DNA of 64,000 bases from Rhizobium laguerreae (GCF_002008165.1 NZ_MRDM01000014.1:1221032-1285031), one strand, 5' to 3'. Counted from the stretch's first letter, positions 25,693-35,274 are shown. Numbers and translations: made by a program. The notes: generated by a model from the letters alone, not told the origin.

Positions 25693-26669
25693 ATCAGCAA
25701 GAGACTTTTCCGCGTTCATCCGTCGGCGCAGAAGCAGGCGCCGCACCGCTGAAGATTGCCGTCGGTGTGCTGACCTATCGGCGCCTCGACGGGATCGCCA
25801 AGCTGCTTGACGTCATGACCCGCCAAATCCGGCATCCGGACCGTCCCTATCATCTCACCATGGTGATCGTGGATAATGACGCGGCCGGCAGCGCGAGGAC
25901 CACGGTAGAGAGCTTTGGCCAAACAGGTGCCTACGACCTGATCTACGTCATTGAACAAAACCAAGGCATACCCTTTGCACGCAATCGTGCACTGGACTCG
26001 GCACCTCCAGGCACTGACCTCTTCTGCTTTCTCGACGATGACGAATGGCCCGTCGACAGCTGGCTGGATGCGATGCTGGAGACACGGGAGAAAAACCGCG
26101 CCGATTGCGTCTATGGCCCCGTCCAACCGGTCTATCCAGAAAACCCGCCGGAATATTTCATCAAGGCAAGGGTGTTCGAGCGTAAAAAGAACAAGGACGG
26201 TCAACGCATTTCTTATGCGGCATCGAACAACGTCATGTTCGACTATCCCCTGATCCGTTCATGGAATCTGCGTTTTGAAGAGAAGATGCGCTTCACCGGG
26301 GGCACGGATTACCTTTTCTTCAACCAAGCCATCCGCCGTGGCATGCAGGTCTTCTGGGCTGACAAGGCGCTTGTCCATGATATCGTTCCGGCCAGCCGGA
26401 TGACCTGGAAATGGGTATTGCAAAGACAATACCGGCTCGGCAATACCTTCGCAGTCAGCGAGGTCCTGCACGGCAACCTGAAGCGCCGGATCTACCGAGC
26501 GGCCTATGGCGCCACGAGAGTCATGCTTGGGCTGGCCATGCTGCCGGCGATCCTGATTTCACCCTATTGGGGCATGCGTGCCCTCACCCATGTTCTGCGC
26601 GGCGCGGGCATGGTTAACGGGATTCTCGGACATGCATATCAGGAGTACAAACCCAATGCCGCTCACTGA
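25689..26669 (+). CDS. Glycosyltransferase family 2
   Basis: A 326-residue GT2. Motifs are IAVGVLTYRRLDGIAKLL, MVIVDNDAAGSA, NQGIPFARNRALD and CFLDDDEWPVDSWLD as the metal site; TGGTDYLFFNQAIRRGM is on the acceptor side. The C-terminal part is hydrophobic (ATRVMLGLAMLPAILISP), suggesting membrane contact. It starts inside the end of the previous gene (ATGA). It is the last of the GT2 run before pssD and pssE. It resembles rhizobial EPS transferases of the PssH/PssI sort, but I cannot say which. Confidence 0.87.
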   Translation: MNQQETFPRSSVGAEAGAAPLKIAVGVLTYRRLDGIAKLLDVMTRQIRHPDRPYHLTMVIVDNDAAGSARTTVESFGQTGAYDLIYVIEQNQGIPFARNRALDSAPPGTDLFCFLDDDEWPVDSWLDAMLETREKNRADCVYGPVQPVYPENPPEYFIKARVFERKKNKDGQRISYAASNNVMFDYPLIRSWNLRFEEKMRFTGGTDYLFFNQAIRRGMQVFWADKALVHDIVPASRMTWKWVLQRQYRLGNTFAVSEVLHGNLKRRIYRAAYGATRVMLGLAMLPAILISPYWGMRALTHVLRGAGMVNGILGHAYQEYKPNAAH

Positions 26670-26878
26670 TCATTTGCGCGGGCGCGCTCGGATGAGATTT
26701 GGCCGTTATGCTGTTTCAGACGAAAACATCATGCATAATTGCCGGTTTATCAACTTCGTGGCTTCAACCAACCGGGCCAGAAATGGTACACTTCCACTGA
26801 ACTATCGTGACGCAAACGCTGTTCGAACAGAACGGTTTTCGCCCTTATCCATCGGTCAAATATAGGAGATGCCTGTTT

Positions 26879-27337
26879 ATGACTGAGAAAAAATTGAAGG
26901 TTCTCGCTGCCTCGTCAGGAGGCGGCCACTGGGAACAGCTGATGGCCATGCGCGGCGCATTCGAGGGCTGCGATATCGTCTTTGCAACGACCATCCCGGG
27001 ACTGCTTGCAAAATACGACATTCGCGGCGGACTAGTCCTTCCCGATTGCAGCCGCGACTCGATTACCATGTCGATCCGGTGCTTTTTTACCGCCTTCTCC
27101 ATCGTCATCAAGCACAGGCCCGACGTCATCATCTCGACCGGTGCCGCACCCGGGCTTTTTTGCCTGCTGGCCGGCAAATTGACGGGCAAGCGGACGATCT
27201 GGATCGACAGCGTCGCCAATGTCGAGAAGCTGTCCCTATCGGGTAAACTGGCCGGCCATATTGCTACGCTCTGGCTCACGCAATGGCAACATCTGTCGAG
27301 GCCGGATGGCCCCCATTACGCAGGAGCTGTCCTTTGA
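26879..27337 (+). CDS. pssD: PssD-like glycosyltransferase subunit (ALG14 family)
   Basis: A 152-residue protein from ATG 26879 (ATAGGAGAT upstream). The core VLAASSGGGHWEQLMAM, CDIVFATTIPGL and HRPDVIISTGAAPGLFCLLA is typical of Alg14/PssD, the membrane-anchoring, acceptor-binding half of a split GT28 enzyme. With PssE it transfers glucuronate from UDP-glucuronate in R. leguminosarum EPS synthesis, at the second sugar of the repeat unit. The stop overlaps the TTG start of pssE, so the two halves are made together. The 209 nt between it and the previous gene show nothing recognisable. Confidence 0.88.
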   Translation: MTEKKLKVLAASSGGGHWEQLMAMRGAFEGCDIVFATTIPGLLAKYDIRGGLVLPDCSRDSITMSIRCFFTAFSIVIKHRPDVIISTGAAPGLFCLLAGKLTGKRTIWIDSVANVEKLSLSGKLAGHIATLWLTQWQHLSRPDGPHYAGAVL

Positions 27338-27810
27338 TCCTTGTCACCGTCGGAACGCAACTGCCGTTTGATCGCCTCGTCAAGGCTGTCGACACCTTCG
27401 CAAACGAACTGTCGAAACCGGTTCTGGCGCAGATCGGCAAGGGCACCTACACGCCACAGAATATGAAATGGATCAAGAATATCGAGCCCAAAGACTTTGA
27501 TAACGTCTTTCGCGATGCAAGTGTCATCGTTTCTCATGCGGGAATTGGCACCGTGCTTACGGCCAAGCGTTTTGGAAAGCCGATCATTCTCGTTCCCCGA
27601 CAGGCGGCTCTCGGCGAGCACCGAAACGATCATCAGCTCGCCACGGTGAGCCAGCTCGTCGGCCGGCCGGGCATCTATGTCGCACACACCGATGACGATC
27701 TCCGGAACTATCTGCTCGAAGAGCTGGATAGCCCATCTCACGAAGATTCGTCGGAAGCCGGTCGGGCTTCACTGGTCACCTACCTGAAAAACTATATTAC
27801 GGCAGTCTGA
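27334..27810 (+). CDS. pssE: PssE-like glycosyltransferase subunit (ALG13 family)
   Basis: A 158-residue protein beginning MILVTVGTQLPFDRLVKAVD when TTG 27334 is taken as start. TTG overlaps the TGA of pssD, and the first strand of the GT-B donor domain begins exactly there, which decides the start. Further motifs are VIVSHAGIGTVLTAKRFGKP and LVPRQAALGEHRNDHQ, the donor-binding site of GT28 C-terminal domains. It forms the catalytic half of the PssDE glucuronosyltransferase. The operon seems to end here, since the next gene is convergent. Confidence 0.88.
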   Translation: MILVTVGTQLPFDRLVKAVDTFANELSKPVLAQIGKGTYTPQNMKWIKNIEPKDFDNVFRDASVIVSHAGIGTVLTAKRFGKPIILVPRQAALGEHRNDHQLATVSQLVGRPGIYVAHTDDDLRNYLLEELDSPSHEDSSEAGRASLVTYLKNYITAV

Positions 27811-27852
27811 CCCCGAGAGCCGTCATAGCCTCTGACGCTTACGAGCGAATTT

Positions 27853-28548
27853 TCATTCTCCGCAATTGTTACCGGCGATACGTTTGACAAGCTCAGGCGC
27901 AATGATTTTGGAGGCTATGTCGGGCAGAGGATGCACGCCATCAGGAATTGCCGTGGCCAGATCATCCGGCGTCAGGCGCTCCCAATTGGGCCGGTGGTCG
28001 ACAAACTCCAGACCACGTTTTTGCGCCTCCGCCTCATGTGCGGAGACATAACTGTCGACAAAGGGACGGATCAGCCCACGCAATCCTGAAAACGGATTCA
28101 TGGCCATGACGATGATCCGCGCTTGCGGCAGGCGCTGCTGGAGTTGGTCGAGGATGTCGCCAATATTCTTTCGGCTTTGCGCAAGCGACACGAACCGATG
28201 CAATGTCGCATCATTGGCGTAGAGCTCAATCAGGATGATATCCGGCTGCTCGGCAACGACGCGATCGATCTGGGTCAGAGCCCACAGTGACGTTTCACCG
28301 CTTTTTGCAACGCTCTCGATCTTCACCGGCTTCTGCAAGCAGGTTGCAAGCTCCGTCTCTAGGGCAGGCTGCCATCCCCCTCGCGCCGTCAAGGATGTTC
28401 CGAAGGCCACTATTTTCAGCGGCACAGGACGATCGGCATAACCGTTCCTGACCGCCGAAAGCATCAACAGACACGCCAGAAACAGAACCAGTCCATAGAC
28501 CGGTCGCCTCTCAATCAGCACCGCTCGCCAAAACTCCAAACAAATCAT
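27853..28548 (-). CDS. SGNH-type hydrolase, membrane-anchored
   Basis: A 231-residue protein with a membrane or signal segment at about residues 15-35 (YGLVLFLACLLMLSA). The SGNH blocks are present: AFGTSLTARGGW with Ser52 (GTS instead of GDS), then KSGETS, YANDAT and DGVHPLP with the Asp/His pair. These enzymes are esterases or acyltransferases acting outside the inner membrane. Next to EPS and secretion genes, deacetylation of the polymer is a reasonable guess, though thioesterase/arylesterase activity is equally possible. It lies 150 nt downstream of prsE in the same direction; the gap shows no clear signal. Confidence 0.75.
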   Translation of the reverse strand: MICLEFWRAVLIERRPVYGLVLFLACLLMLSAVRNGYADRPVPLKIVAFGTSLTARGGWQPALETELATCLQKPVKIESVAKSGETSLWALTQIDRVVAEQPDIILIELYANDATLHRFVSLAQSRKNIGDILDQLQQRLPQARIIVMAMNPFSGLRGLIRPFVDSYVSAHEAEAQKRGLEFVDHRPNWERLTPDDLATAIPDGVHPLPDIASKIIAPELVKRIAGNNCGE

Positions 28549-28698
28549 GAGGAGACCTTGCAGCAGGCTTGAGACAATTTCGTGAAATGGCCGCGCATGC
28601 CTGTTCGAGCAATGCGAAACCGTCCAATCCCCCTCCTGGTAGATGACAACGGCAGCTTTGAAACGTCGGAGCTCTTAACGGCGTGAAACAGCCGCCAA

Positions 28699-30006
28699 TC
28701 ACTCCTGGCGAAATACGTGCTGCATCTGATCGGTCAGCGGCTTCGTCAGATAGGATATCACGGTCCGATCGCCGATCTTGATGAAGACCTCCGCCGGCAT
28801 GCCGGGATAGAGTTTTATCGTCTTCAATTTGGCAATGCTTTCAGCTTTCGGCTTGACGCGCAGGGGATAGTAGCTGATGCCCGTGCGCTCATCCTTGACG
28901 ATATCGGGCGCGATCGAGGTAATCTCACCGGCCACATCAGGCGTCGTGCGCTGATCGAAAGCGCTGAAACGCACATCGACTGACTGGCCGACATGAACCT
29001 GATCAATATCGCGGGTGGCGACTTTCGCCTGGACCGTAAGCTCGTTATTTTCGGGAACGACAAGCATCAACGTCTGACCGGGATCGATGACACCATTGAC
29101 GGTGTGAACCGAAAGTTCGTGAACTCGCCCAGTCAACGGTGCGGTAATGTCGAGACGGTGCAGCTGATCGACTGCGGTTCCGCGGCGTTCTTCATATTCG
29201 GCGATCTGCGCCTCGACGTCGGTCAGGTCCTTTGCAATCTCCGAACGACGATCCTCATCCAGCTGGATCGACTGGCGATCGATCTCGATTGCCTTACCCT
29301 CGGCCTCCGCCTTAGCTGCGATTTCCTGGCCGCTGTTGCCCTGGAGATCGGCGCGGGCGCGCTTGAGCGTATTCAAACGCTGAAGCGTGACGAGGCCCTT
29401 CTTGTAGAGCGTGTCAATGCCCTCGAGCTCCTGTTCGATCAAGCCCAAGGCATCGTTGGTGGCATTGATCTGAACGACCAACCCCTTTACCTGCTCGCCC
29501 AGTTGGTCCTTGCGCGATGCCAACTGGCTCTTCATTCCGATAAGCGCCGTCCTGCGACTGTCGAACAACTTCTGCTCGCCATCGAGAAGCTTCTCTGCGG
29601 AGGTGCTGGATGTCAGATCCCTGATGTTTTCCTCGACCTCGAACGAATCGGCACCGATTCGTTCCGCCTTCAGACGGGCGCGGCGCGCATAAAGCTGAGC
29701 AAGCGTGCTTTCGACAATCGAGAGATTCGCTCTCGTCGTCGTCCCATCGAGCCGTATCAGCACCTGCCCTGCCGTCACATGGTCGTTTTCGGAAACCAGC
29801 AATTCCGACACGATACCACCTGTCAGGTGCTGGACCTTCTTGACATCGCCGTCGACGACGATCACGCCCTCGCCGATGACGGCGCTCGAAAGCTCTGTCG
29901 TCGCCGCCCAACCGCCAATGCCGCAAACGAGGGCTATCGACAGTACGCCGACAACGGCAACATGCCGATTGAGGGAGCGTTTCGATTCACTGATATCTTT
30001 ATTCAC
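28699..30006 (-). CDS. prsE: Type I secretion membrane fusion protein (PrsE-like, HlyD family)
   Basis: A 435-residue HlyD-family protein. One membrane helix at residues 15-40 (VAVVGVLSIALVCGIGGW), then a lipoyl half (VIVVDGDVKKVQHLTGGIVSELLV), a long coiled coil (~90-280), the second lipoyl half (LDITAPLTGRVHELSV) and a beta-barrel end with AEVFIKIGDRTVISYL. It would link PrsD to an outer-membrane TolC protein. It is 15 nt downstream of prsD. In R. leguminosarum PrsDE secretes EPS glycanases and Rap proteins, and two such candidate substrates lie just upstream here. Confidence 0.88.
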   Translation of the reverse strand: MNKDISESKRSLNRHVAVVGVLSIALVCGIGGWAATTELSSAVIGEGVIVVDGDVKKVQHLTGGIVSELLVSENDHVTAGQVLIRLDGTTTRANLSIVESTLAQLYARRARLKAERIGADSFEVEENIRDLTSSTSAEKLLDGEQKLFDSRRTALIGMKSQLASRKDQLGEQVKGLVVQINATNDALGLIEQELEGIDTLYKKGLVTLQRLNTLKRARADLQGNSGQEIAAKAEAEGKAIEIDRQSIQLDEDRRSEIAKDLTDVEAQIAEYEERRGTAVDQLHRLDITAPLTGRVHELSVHTVNGVIDPGQTLMLVVPENNELTVQAKVATRDIDQVHVGQSVDVRFSAFDQRTTPDVAGEITSIAPDIVKDERTGISYYPLRVKPKAESIAKLKTIKLYPGMPAEVFIKIGDRTVISYLTKPLTDQMQHVFRQE

Positions 30007-30021
30007 AATCTTCCCTCTGGC

Positions 30022-31788
30022 CTATTCGGCCGCATTCATGCCGTCGACCACGACTTTAAGCTGGGCCACGCGCTCGGCAATCGGCGTGCGCGCCGCCTCC
30101 GGCCGGCTGACCCTTGCCAGAACTTCCTCTTTGGGACCGAAGGCGATCATGCGGCCGTCCTGCATCATCAGCACGAAGTCGCAGACCGCCAGAACGCCGG
30201 ATCGATGTGCGATGACGACCACAATGCCGCCCCGCGCCCGCACGCTCATGATCGCGGCACTCAGCGCCCGCTCGCCTTCTTCATCGAGATTGGAGTTTGG
30301 CTCGTCGAGCACGACGAGGAATGGCTCGCCGTAAAGCGCTCTTGCAAGCGCGATACGCTGTCTCTGGCCAGCCGAAAGCGCAGCACCGCCTTCGCCGATT
30401 TCGGTTTCGTAGCCGTTCGGCAGACGAAGGATGAGATCGTGAACACGCGCCGCCCTCGCCGCGGCAACCACCCTCTCAGGCGACATTTCCTTCGCAAAAC
30501 GGCAGATATTCTGGGCAACAGTTCCCGAGAAAAGCTCTACATCCTGCGGGAGATAACCGATATGCCGGCCAAGTGCGTCGCCGTCCCACTGGTCGAGTGC
30601 TGCGCCATCGAGGCGAATGGATCCTCTGACGGTCGGCCAGATACCCATCATCGCCCGCGCCAACGACGACTTACCCGAGGCACTGTACCCAATGACCCCA
30701 AGCGCGCTCCCTGCCCGTAAGCCGAAGCTGACATCCGAAATGACCAGGCGCTGACCCGCCGGTGGCCCGCTCGCCAGTCCTTCGACAGTGACTTGCTTGG
30801 TAGGAGCCGCGAGTGCAAGGGGGGCCGGAATGTCGGGAATGGTTTTCAGCAGGCTCGAAAGCCGCGCCCAGCTCTGCTGAGCAGAAACGAAACCACGCCA
30901 ATTCCCGATCGCCGCTTCGACAGGCGCCAGGGCGCGAGAGGTCAATATCGAGCCGGCGATGATAATGCCCGAAGAAGCCTGCCCCTGAATGACCAGGATT
31001 GCGCCGGTCGCGAGCGTTCCCGATTGCAAAGCAATACGGAAAATTTTCGACAAGGTCGCATATCCATTGCCGATATCCGATGCCTGCCGGGTGATCGTCC
31101 GGTATTCACTGTTCTTGCGGTCCCAGATTTCGGCCATCGTGCCTGCCATGCCCATGGCGTGGATGACCTCGGAGTTGCGGATCGAGGTCTGCGCGAAGGC
31201 ATTTCGCATATTGGCGGAGTCAGATTGTTTTTTTGAGAGCGTACGCGTTCCCTGATTGGTCATGAACGTCAGGATGGCGAGAACCAGCGATCCACCAATC
31301 GCGATATATCCGATCGCCGGATGAAAGAGGAAGCAGATCACGATATAGAACGGCAACCATGGCAGGTCGAACATCGCTGTCGGGCCTTGGCCGGACAGGA
31401 AGGTTCTGATCTGGTCGAAGTCGCGCAACGGCTGAAGCCCGTCGCCGCCGATTTTGACCTTCAACGGAGCCTTGATCAGCGCCCGGAACACGCGCCCGTT
31501 CACCATCTCGTCAAGCGCTCCGGCAACACGCACCAGCATCCTGCTTCGCAGAACCTCGAACGCTCCTTGAAACGTGTAAAGCATCAACGCAAGTATTGCC
31601 AGAACAGCCAGCGAAGGTATGCTTTTGCTGGGAATGACCCGGTCATACACCTCAAGCATAAAAAATGAACTTGTAAGGTATAGGACATTGATAAGCGCGC
31701 TTGCTATTCCAATGAAAACAAGCCCCCCTTTGCATTTCTTTAATGCTTTGGATGGCTCGCTGACATCAGCTGCTGAACTCTGAAACAC
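30022..31788 (-). CDS. prsD: Type I secretion ABC transporter (PrsD-like)
   Basis: A 588-residue fused permease/ATPase of the AprD/PrtD group. Six membrane helices lie in the first ~310 residues (LIGIASALINVLYLTSSFFM spelled here as GIASALINVLYLTSSFF). ATPase motifs are VIGYSASGKSSLARAM (Walker A with ASGKS), GYLPQDVELFSGTV, LSAGQRQRIALARAL and LVVLDEPNSNLDEEG, with VVIAHR as the H-loop. The region just upstream of its start is an AT-rich spacer that should hold the promoter. It powers secretion of C-terminal-signal proteins such as RapA. Confidence 0.88.
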   Translation of the reverse strand: MFQSSAADVSEPSKALKKCKGGLVFIGIASALINVLYLTSSFFMLEVYDRVIPSKSIPSLAVLAILALMLYTFQGAFEVLRSRMLVRVAGALDEMVNGRVFRALIKAPLKVKIGGDGLQPLRDFDQIRTFLSGQGPTAMFDLPWLPFYIVICFLFHPAIGYIAIGGSLVLAILTFMTNQGTRTLSKKQSDSANMRNAFAQTSIRNSEVIHAMGMAGTMAEIWDRKNSEYRTITRQASDIGNGYATLSKIFRIALQSGTLATGAILVIQGQASSGIIIAGSILTSRALAPVEAAIGNWRGFVSAQQSWARLSSLLKTIPDIPAPLALAAPTKQVTVEGLASGPPAGQRLVISDVSFGLRAGSALGVIGYSASGKSSLARAMMGIWPTVRGSIRLDGAALDQWDGDALGRHIGYLPQDVELFSGTVAQNICRFAKEMSPERVVAAARAARVHDLILRLPNGYETEIGEGGAALSAGQRQRIALARALYGEPFLVVLDEPNSNLDEEGERALSAAIMSVRARGGIVVVIAHRSGVLAVCDFVLMMQDGRMIAFGPKEEVLARVSRPEAARTPIAERVAQLKVVVDGMNAAE

Positions 31789-32254
31789 GAAGTAATCCCT
31801 CTCTTACCGCATCGCACGAAAGCAAATATGCTAGCGCACACTCCAGCTCCGGGTCCATCACGCCCGATCAATGACACGACTGCCTTGGACCCCCGACACC
31901 GGCGCCGGACCCGCTTGCAAGCCCACGACCTATTACATGAATCCAACCAAAAAGTGACCAAAAATTCCAATTTATAACGAGTGGCTTCAGGGATTCTGAC
32001 TTGACGCTACGCTAAATATACCAACCTAAGCAAGTGAAAATCGCAAATTGCCCAACAACGGCGCAGATAGATGAACGTACCGCGCGCATATTAGCGACGT
32101 TTACTGGGGAGTTAACTATAAATTCAATCTATAGTTCATTTTTCCTATGAACGGCGGAACTATTTTTTTATCCGCGCCTTCGACCGCCGACACCTCCTTC
32201 ATCACAAGCTTTCAAGTGTTGAACACCGGGCCGGCGCTCTCTATTTTGGCGTGT
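31789..32254. promoter_or_regulatory. AT-rich spacer upstream of prsD, likely promoter region
   Basis: A 466-nt stretch between the start of prsD and the end of the beta-helix gene, with no convincing gene. It holds a short inverted repeat AACTATA (32115-32121) and TATAGTT (32131-32137), 9 nt apart, which could be an operator. No clear -35/-10 pair is assigned. Confidence 0.4.
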
Positions 32255-33865
32255 TCAAACCAGCAGGTGCGACGCTTGGCTGCTATGGAACGCGTCCACA
32301 TTGATATACACGCCGAGCGAGTCGGTATCGATGTGAGAAGCGCCGTCAGAAATCTTGTATTGGAAGGATTCGCTGACCTTTCCGCTGAGACCGGCGATTT
32401 TCACCGCATCGACCGTATAGGTGTAATCACCATCGCTCTCCACATGGATGACGCCGTATTTCCCGGTCAGCGTCAGGCCATACTTATCCACTGCACTGTC
32501 ACCGAAGCGACGAAGCAGCACGGTTCCATTGAATGCGCTATCGTTTTCGAGGAGGTTGCCATGGTAGGCACCGCCCGTATCCGTGGAGATTTTCAGGCTG
32601 TCATGGGCTGCGACAATCCTGGGAACGGCGACGGTGGGTGCGGTCGGAACCTGCACTTCGTCCGCGGGCGGAGGAGTGCTTGTCTGCGTCGGAGTTGACG
32701 GTTCGACAGGCGGCTCCACAACCGGCGTGGTGGGCGTCTCACTGTTGGACGGGGTGTCGCCACTCGTGGCGTCGAGTTCGGCCTGCGCTTGCTCCAGGGT
32801 CTTATTGTCGTTGATCAAGAAGCTGCTCTGGAGGGCAATTGCGACGGGCATCGTCAACGTCGACACCGCGCTGTCGATGATATTTTCATGGAAAGAGCCT
32901 GATGCAGGCCTGTCCACCTTCAGCGCCGAGGACGACAGGTCGTCAAAGACATTACCATATATATCGATATCGGTGCGGGCATAACTTGGGTAACCTGCAG
33001 CGCTGATCGACACGCCCCAGACGCCGTCATGAATATAGTTTCCACTGATATCGTAATTTGTCGCATTGCCCTGATCGCCAAGACCGATACCGTAGGACCA
33101 GCTATAGCCGCCGTATCCCGAGATGTCGTTGTCGTGGATGGCGATATTCGTGCCCGCGTTGGCACCTATCCCGAAACCGCCGCCGATCACGGTGTTGTCC
33201 TCGACTGCTGCATTTACAGCCCGAACAAGCACCAGGACGCCCTTTGCGCTATTGGTCTCCGTCTGCTCTAGGTGGTTACCCTTGATCAGGATATTGCTGC
33301 TGTCGTTCAACTGAACGGCGTCTGCCGCAGCGCCCTGGCTGTTGATGACCAGATTATTAACGATGGTAACGCCAATCACTTTATCCATCCAGATGCCGTC
33401 TCCATTTACCCCGGAAATCTTGCTGTTCTCGATGGTAATGTTCTGGCTGCTCTGGAAATTGACGGAACCGGGCTTGCCGGCAAGGCCGGTATTTTCGACC
33501 TCGACGTTGCGGACGGTCCAGTTGGAGACATTTCCCGCATATATCGCCGCACCGCCGGTACCAGCAATCTTGATGTTCTCCACGATGATGTTTGAAGCCT
33601 TCGAGCCGTGGATGCCGTCATTGCTACTGTGAATAACCGGCGCATCGCCAATGCCGTAACTGCCAATTGTAATCGGAGAGCTGACAGTGCCGGAGTATTT
33701 CAGGTCGAATTGCTCGTTAAACACGCTTCCGGCGGCAAGCAGCACGCTGTCTCCCGGCTTTAGCCTCAAGGATTCGACAGCGGAAAGTGTCGCGAAAGCC
33801 GACTGCTCGCTCACTCCACTGTTCTGATTGGATCCTGTTGCGGAATTTACATAGTATACGGTCAC
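32255..33865 (-). CDS. Right-handed beta-helix protein with Rap/cadherin-like C-terminal domain
   Basis: A 536-residue protein. Residues ~1-360 form a right-handed parallel beta-helix with repeated N-x-I/V ladder segments (NITIENSKISGVNGDG, NILIKGNHLEQT, NIAIHDNDISG), the fold of pectate-lyase-like and alginate-epimerase-like enzymes. A Pro/Thr/Glu linker of ~50 residues follows. The final ~120 residues are one Rap/cadherin-like (VCBS-like) domain (GNLLENDSAFNGTVLLRRF, KYGVIHVESDGDYTYTV, YKISDGASHIDTD). There is no N-terminal signal peptide, which fits PrsDE secretion. Likely an EPS-binding or EPS-degrading protein; catalytic residues not assigned. Confidence 0.8.
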   Translation of the reverse strand: MTVYYVNSATGSNQNSGVSEQSAFATLSAVESLRLKPGDSVLLAAGSVFNEQFDLKYSGTVSSPITIGSYGIGDAPVIHSSNDGIHGSKASNIIVENIKIAGTGGAAIYAGNVSNWTVRNVEVENTGLAGKPGSVNFQSSQNITIENSKISGVNGDGIWMDKVIGVTIVNNLVINSQGAAADAVQLNDSSNILIKGNHLEQTETNSAKGVLVLVRAVNAAVEDNTVIGGGFGIGANAGTNIAIHDNDISGYGGYSWSYGIGLGDQGNATNYDISGNYIHDGVWGVSISAAGYPSYARTDIDIYGNVFDDLSSSALKVDRPASGSFHENIIDSAVSTLTMPVAIALQSSFLINDNKTLEQAQAELDATSGDTPSNSETPTTPVVEPPVEPSTPTQTSTPPPADEVQVPTAPTVAVPRIVAAHDSLKISTDTGGAYHGNLLENDSAFNGTVLLRRFGDSAVDKYGLTLTGKYGVIHVESDGDYTYTVDAVKIAGLSGKVSESFQYKISDGASHIDTDSLGVYINVDAFHSSQASHLLV

Positions 33866-34556
33866 GCCCGTGATCTCCCAAAGATACTGGAAAATCTTTT
33901 ACCCGCGGACCTCTCTCTGCCTGCTAAAATGGAACACTAAAATGCGTTCTATCTCGCGATAATTCTTACGCTCCCACAAAACATCTTCGTTTCTCGAATA
34001 TCTTGCATTGCAACAAAAATTGCGTCGCACAGTTATGTTCGATGTTACCCGATATCTCTAGTGTAAATAATATTATTCTCCACGCACCGCATATTATTTT
34101 ACGCCGATTGCGCTTTGAGATAAACATTACTTGTCAAACAAATGTTACAAAATCAGGACATCAGTTACTTCGTCGAAAAGCAGACGCCGGCACGGGAACC
34201 GAAGCAAGATTGAGATTTCAAGCTGTAGCCCGTATTGATTATATCAACATCTCATCTGCGCATAAGCACCTCCGCGTATTCTTATAAATTGCACCTGAAT
34301 AAACATTCTTCTCCTCCGAAGAAACAGAGATCCGAATCTGCCATTTCGTATTTTCACTTATTATTAACGTAATAATTACCATACGTTTCATCGCCTTATG
34401 CGTGTTACAGGTGTGTCATTATTGCACAATACACCCGAAAATGTTCACTTGCTGTTAATTGCACCCTTGACTCTCTGTATTAAGATATCCTTAATCGACC
34501 AGCTCGCTAAAGGTCAAAATTGACCTAGCAAAGAAACAATTCGAGGAGAGACAGTA
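33866..34556. promoter_or_regulatory. Divergent AT-rich regulatory region between the beta-helix and rapA-like genes
   Basis: A 691-nt stretch that is markedly AT-rich (especially 34040-34170 and 34300-34500) and separates two divergent genes for candidate secreted proteins. Open frames in it are short, start at weak codons and have no protein-like pattern. GAGGAGAGA ends 7 nt before the ATG at 34557. TTGACT at 34467-34472 could be a -35 box for the plus-strand gene, with a weak TTAATC 18 nt later. Both promoters must lie in this region. Confidence 0.5.
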
Positions 34557-35252
34557 ATGGCTATCCATGCAACAGATGATAGTGCAACATTCCTGGAAAC
34601 CGACGCTATTTCCGGAAATCTGCTGGCGAACGATACATCCGATGGGAATTTGTTCCTTCGTTTCTTCGATCAGCAGGGCGTTGGCTCCAAGCAAGGCAAC
34701 AGCCAGGTCACCGAGATCCAGGGCGATTACGGCACCTTCTTCGTCAAGCCGGACGGCAGCTATACCTATGTTCTGAGCGACGCTGCTAAAGTCGGCTTCA
34801 CCAATGGTGAATTGCTCCAGGAGAAGGTCTCGTACAAGATCTCTGATGGTGCCGGTCACACCGATGTCGGTCTATTCACCCTGAATATTCAGGGCGTAAG
34901 CCAGGTAAAGCCGATCGCTGTCGACGACAACTACAGCTTCACCGAAGGCGACGCCATCAGCGGCAACGCCCTGGACAACGACATTGCCGGCGACAATGGC
35001 CACCTCTTCCTCCGCCTATTCGGCACCACGACCGTAAACGGCGACCCGAGCGCAACAACCGACGTCGCCGGCACGTATGGTACGTTCCATGTAAAAGCGG
35101 ATGGATCATTCACCTATGATCTGACAGCAGATATCGCTCCGGGGGACCAGGTCACAGAGACCATCCAGTTCTACAAGATCTCCGACGGCGAAGGCCACAC
35201 CGACGCCGGTATTCTGACACTCAACATCACTGGCGCGGACGCAGAAGTCTGA
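34557..35252 (+). CDS. rapA: RapA-type secreted adhesin with two cadherin-like Ra domains
   Basis: A 231-residue protein made of two repeats of ~110 residues. Each begins with a D-x-A-I-S-GN segment (TDAISGNLLANDTSDGNLFL; EGDAISGNALDNDIA). Then comes YGTFFVKPDGSYTYV or YGTFHVKADGSFTYD, and each ends YKISDGAGHTD or YKISDGEGHTD. There is no cleavable signal peptide. Size and two-domain layout match RapA proteins of R. leguminosarum, calcium-binding EPS lectins secreted by PrsDE that promote cell adhesion and biofilm. A strong site (GAGGAGAGA) precedes the start. The same domain occurs once at the end of the protein encoded at 32255. Confidence 0.82.
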   Translation: MAIHATDDSATFLETDAISGNLLANDTSDGNLFLRFFDQQGVGSKQGNSQVTEIQGDYGTFFVKPDGSYTYVLSDAAKVGFTNGELLQEKVSYKISDGAGHTDVGLFTLNIQGVSQVKPIAVDDNYSFTEGDAISGNALDNDIAGDNGHLFLRLFGTTTVNGDPSATTDVAGTYGTFHVKADGSFTYDLTADIAPGDQVTETIQFYKISDGEGHTDAGILTLNITGADAEV

Positions 35253-35274
35253 TCATCAATAGCCAATCAAAAAG

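Noticed and set aside
28993..30720. Long plus-strand open frame (575 codons) opposite prsE and prsD
   Set aside because: It runs antisense through two well-supported genes, and its product is rich in His/Arg/Asp without any domain pattern. High GC at third positions keeps antisense frames open.
34003..34287. Plus-strand open frame in the rapA upstream region
   Set aside because: Weak start, AT-rich sequence and no protein-like pattern; the region is better explained as a promoter region.
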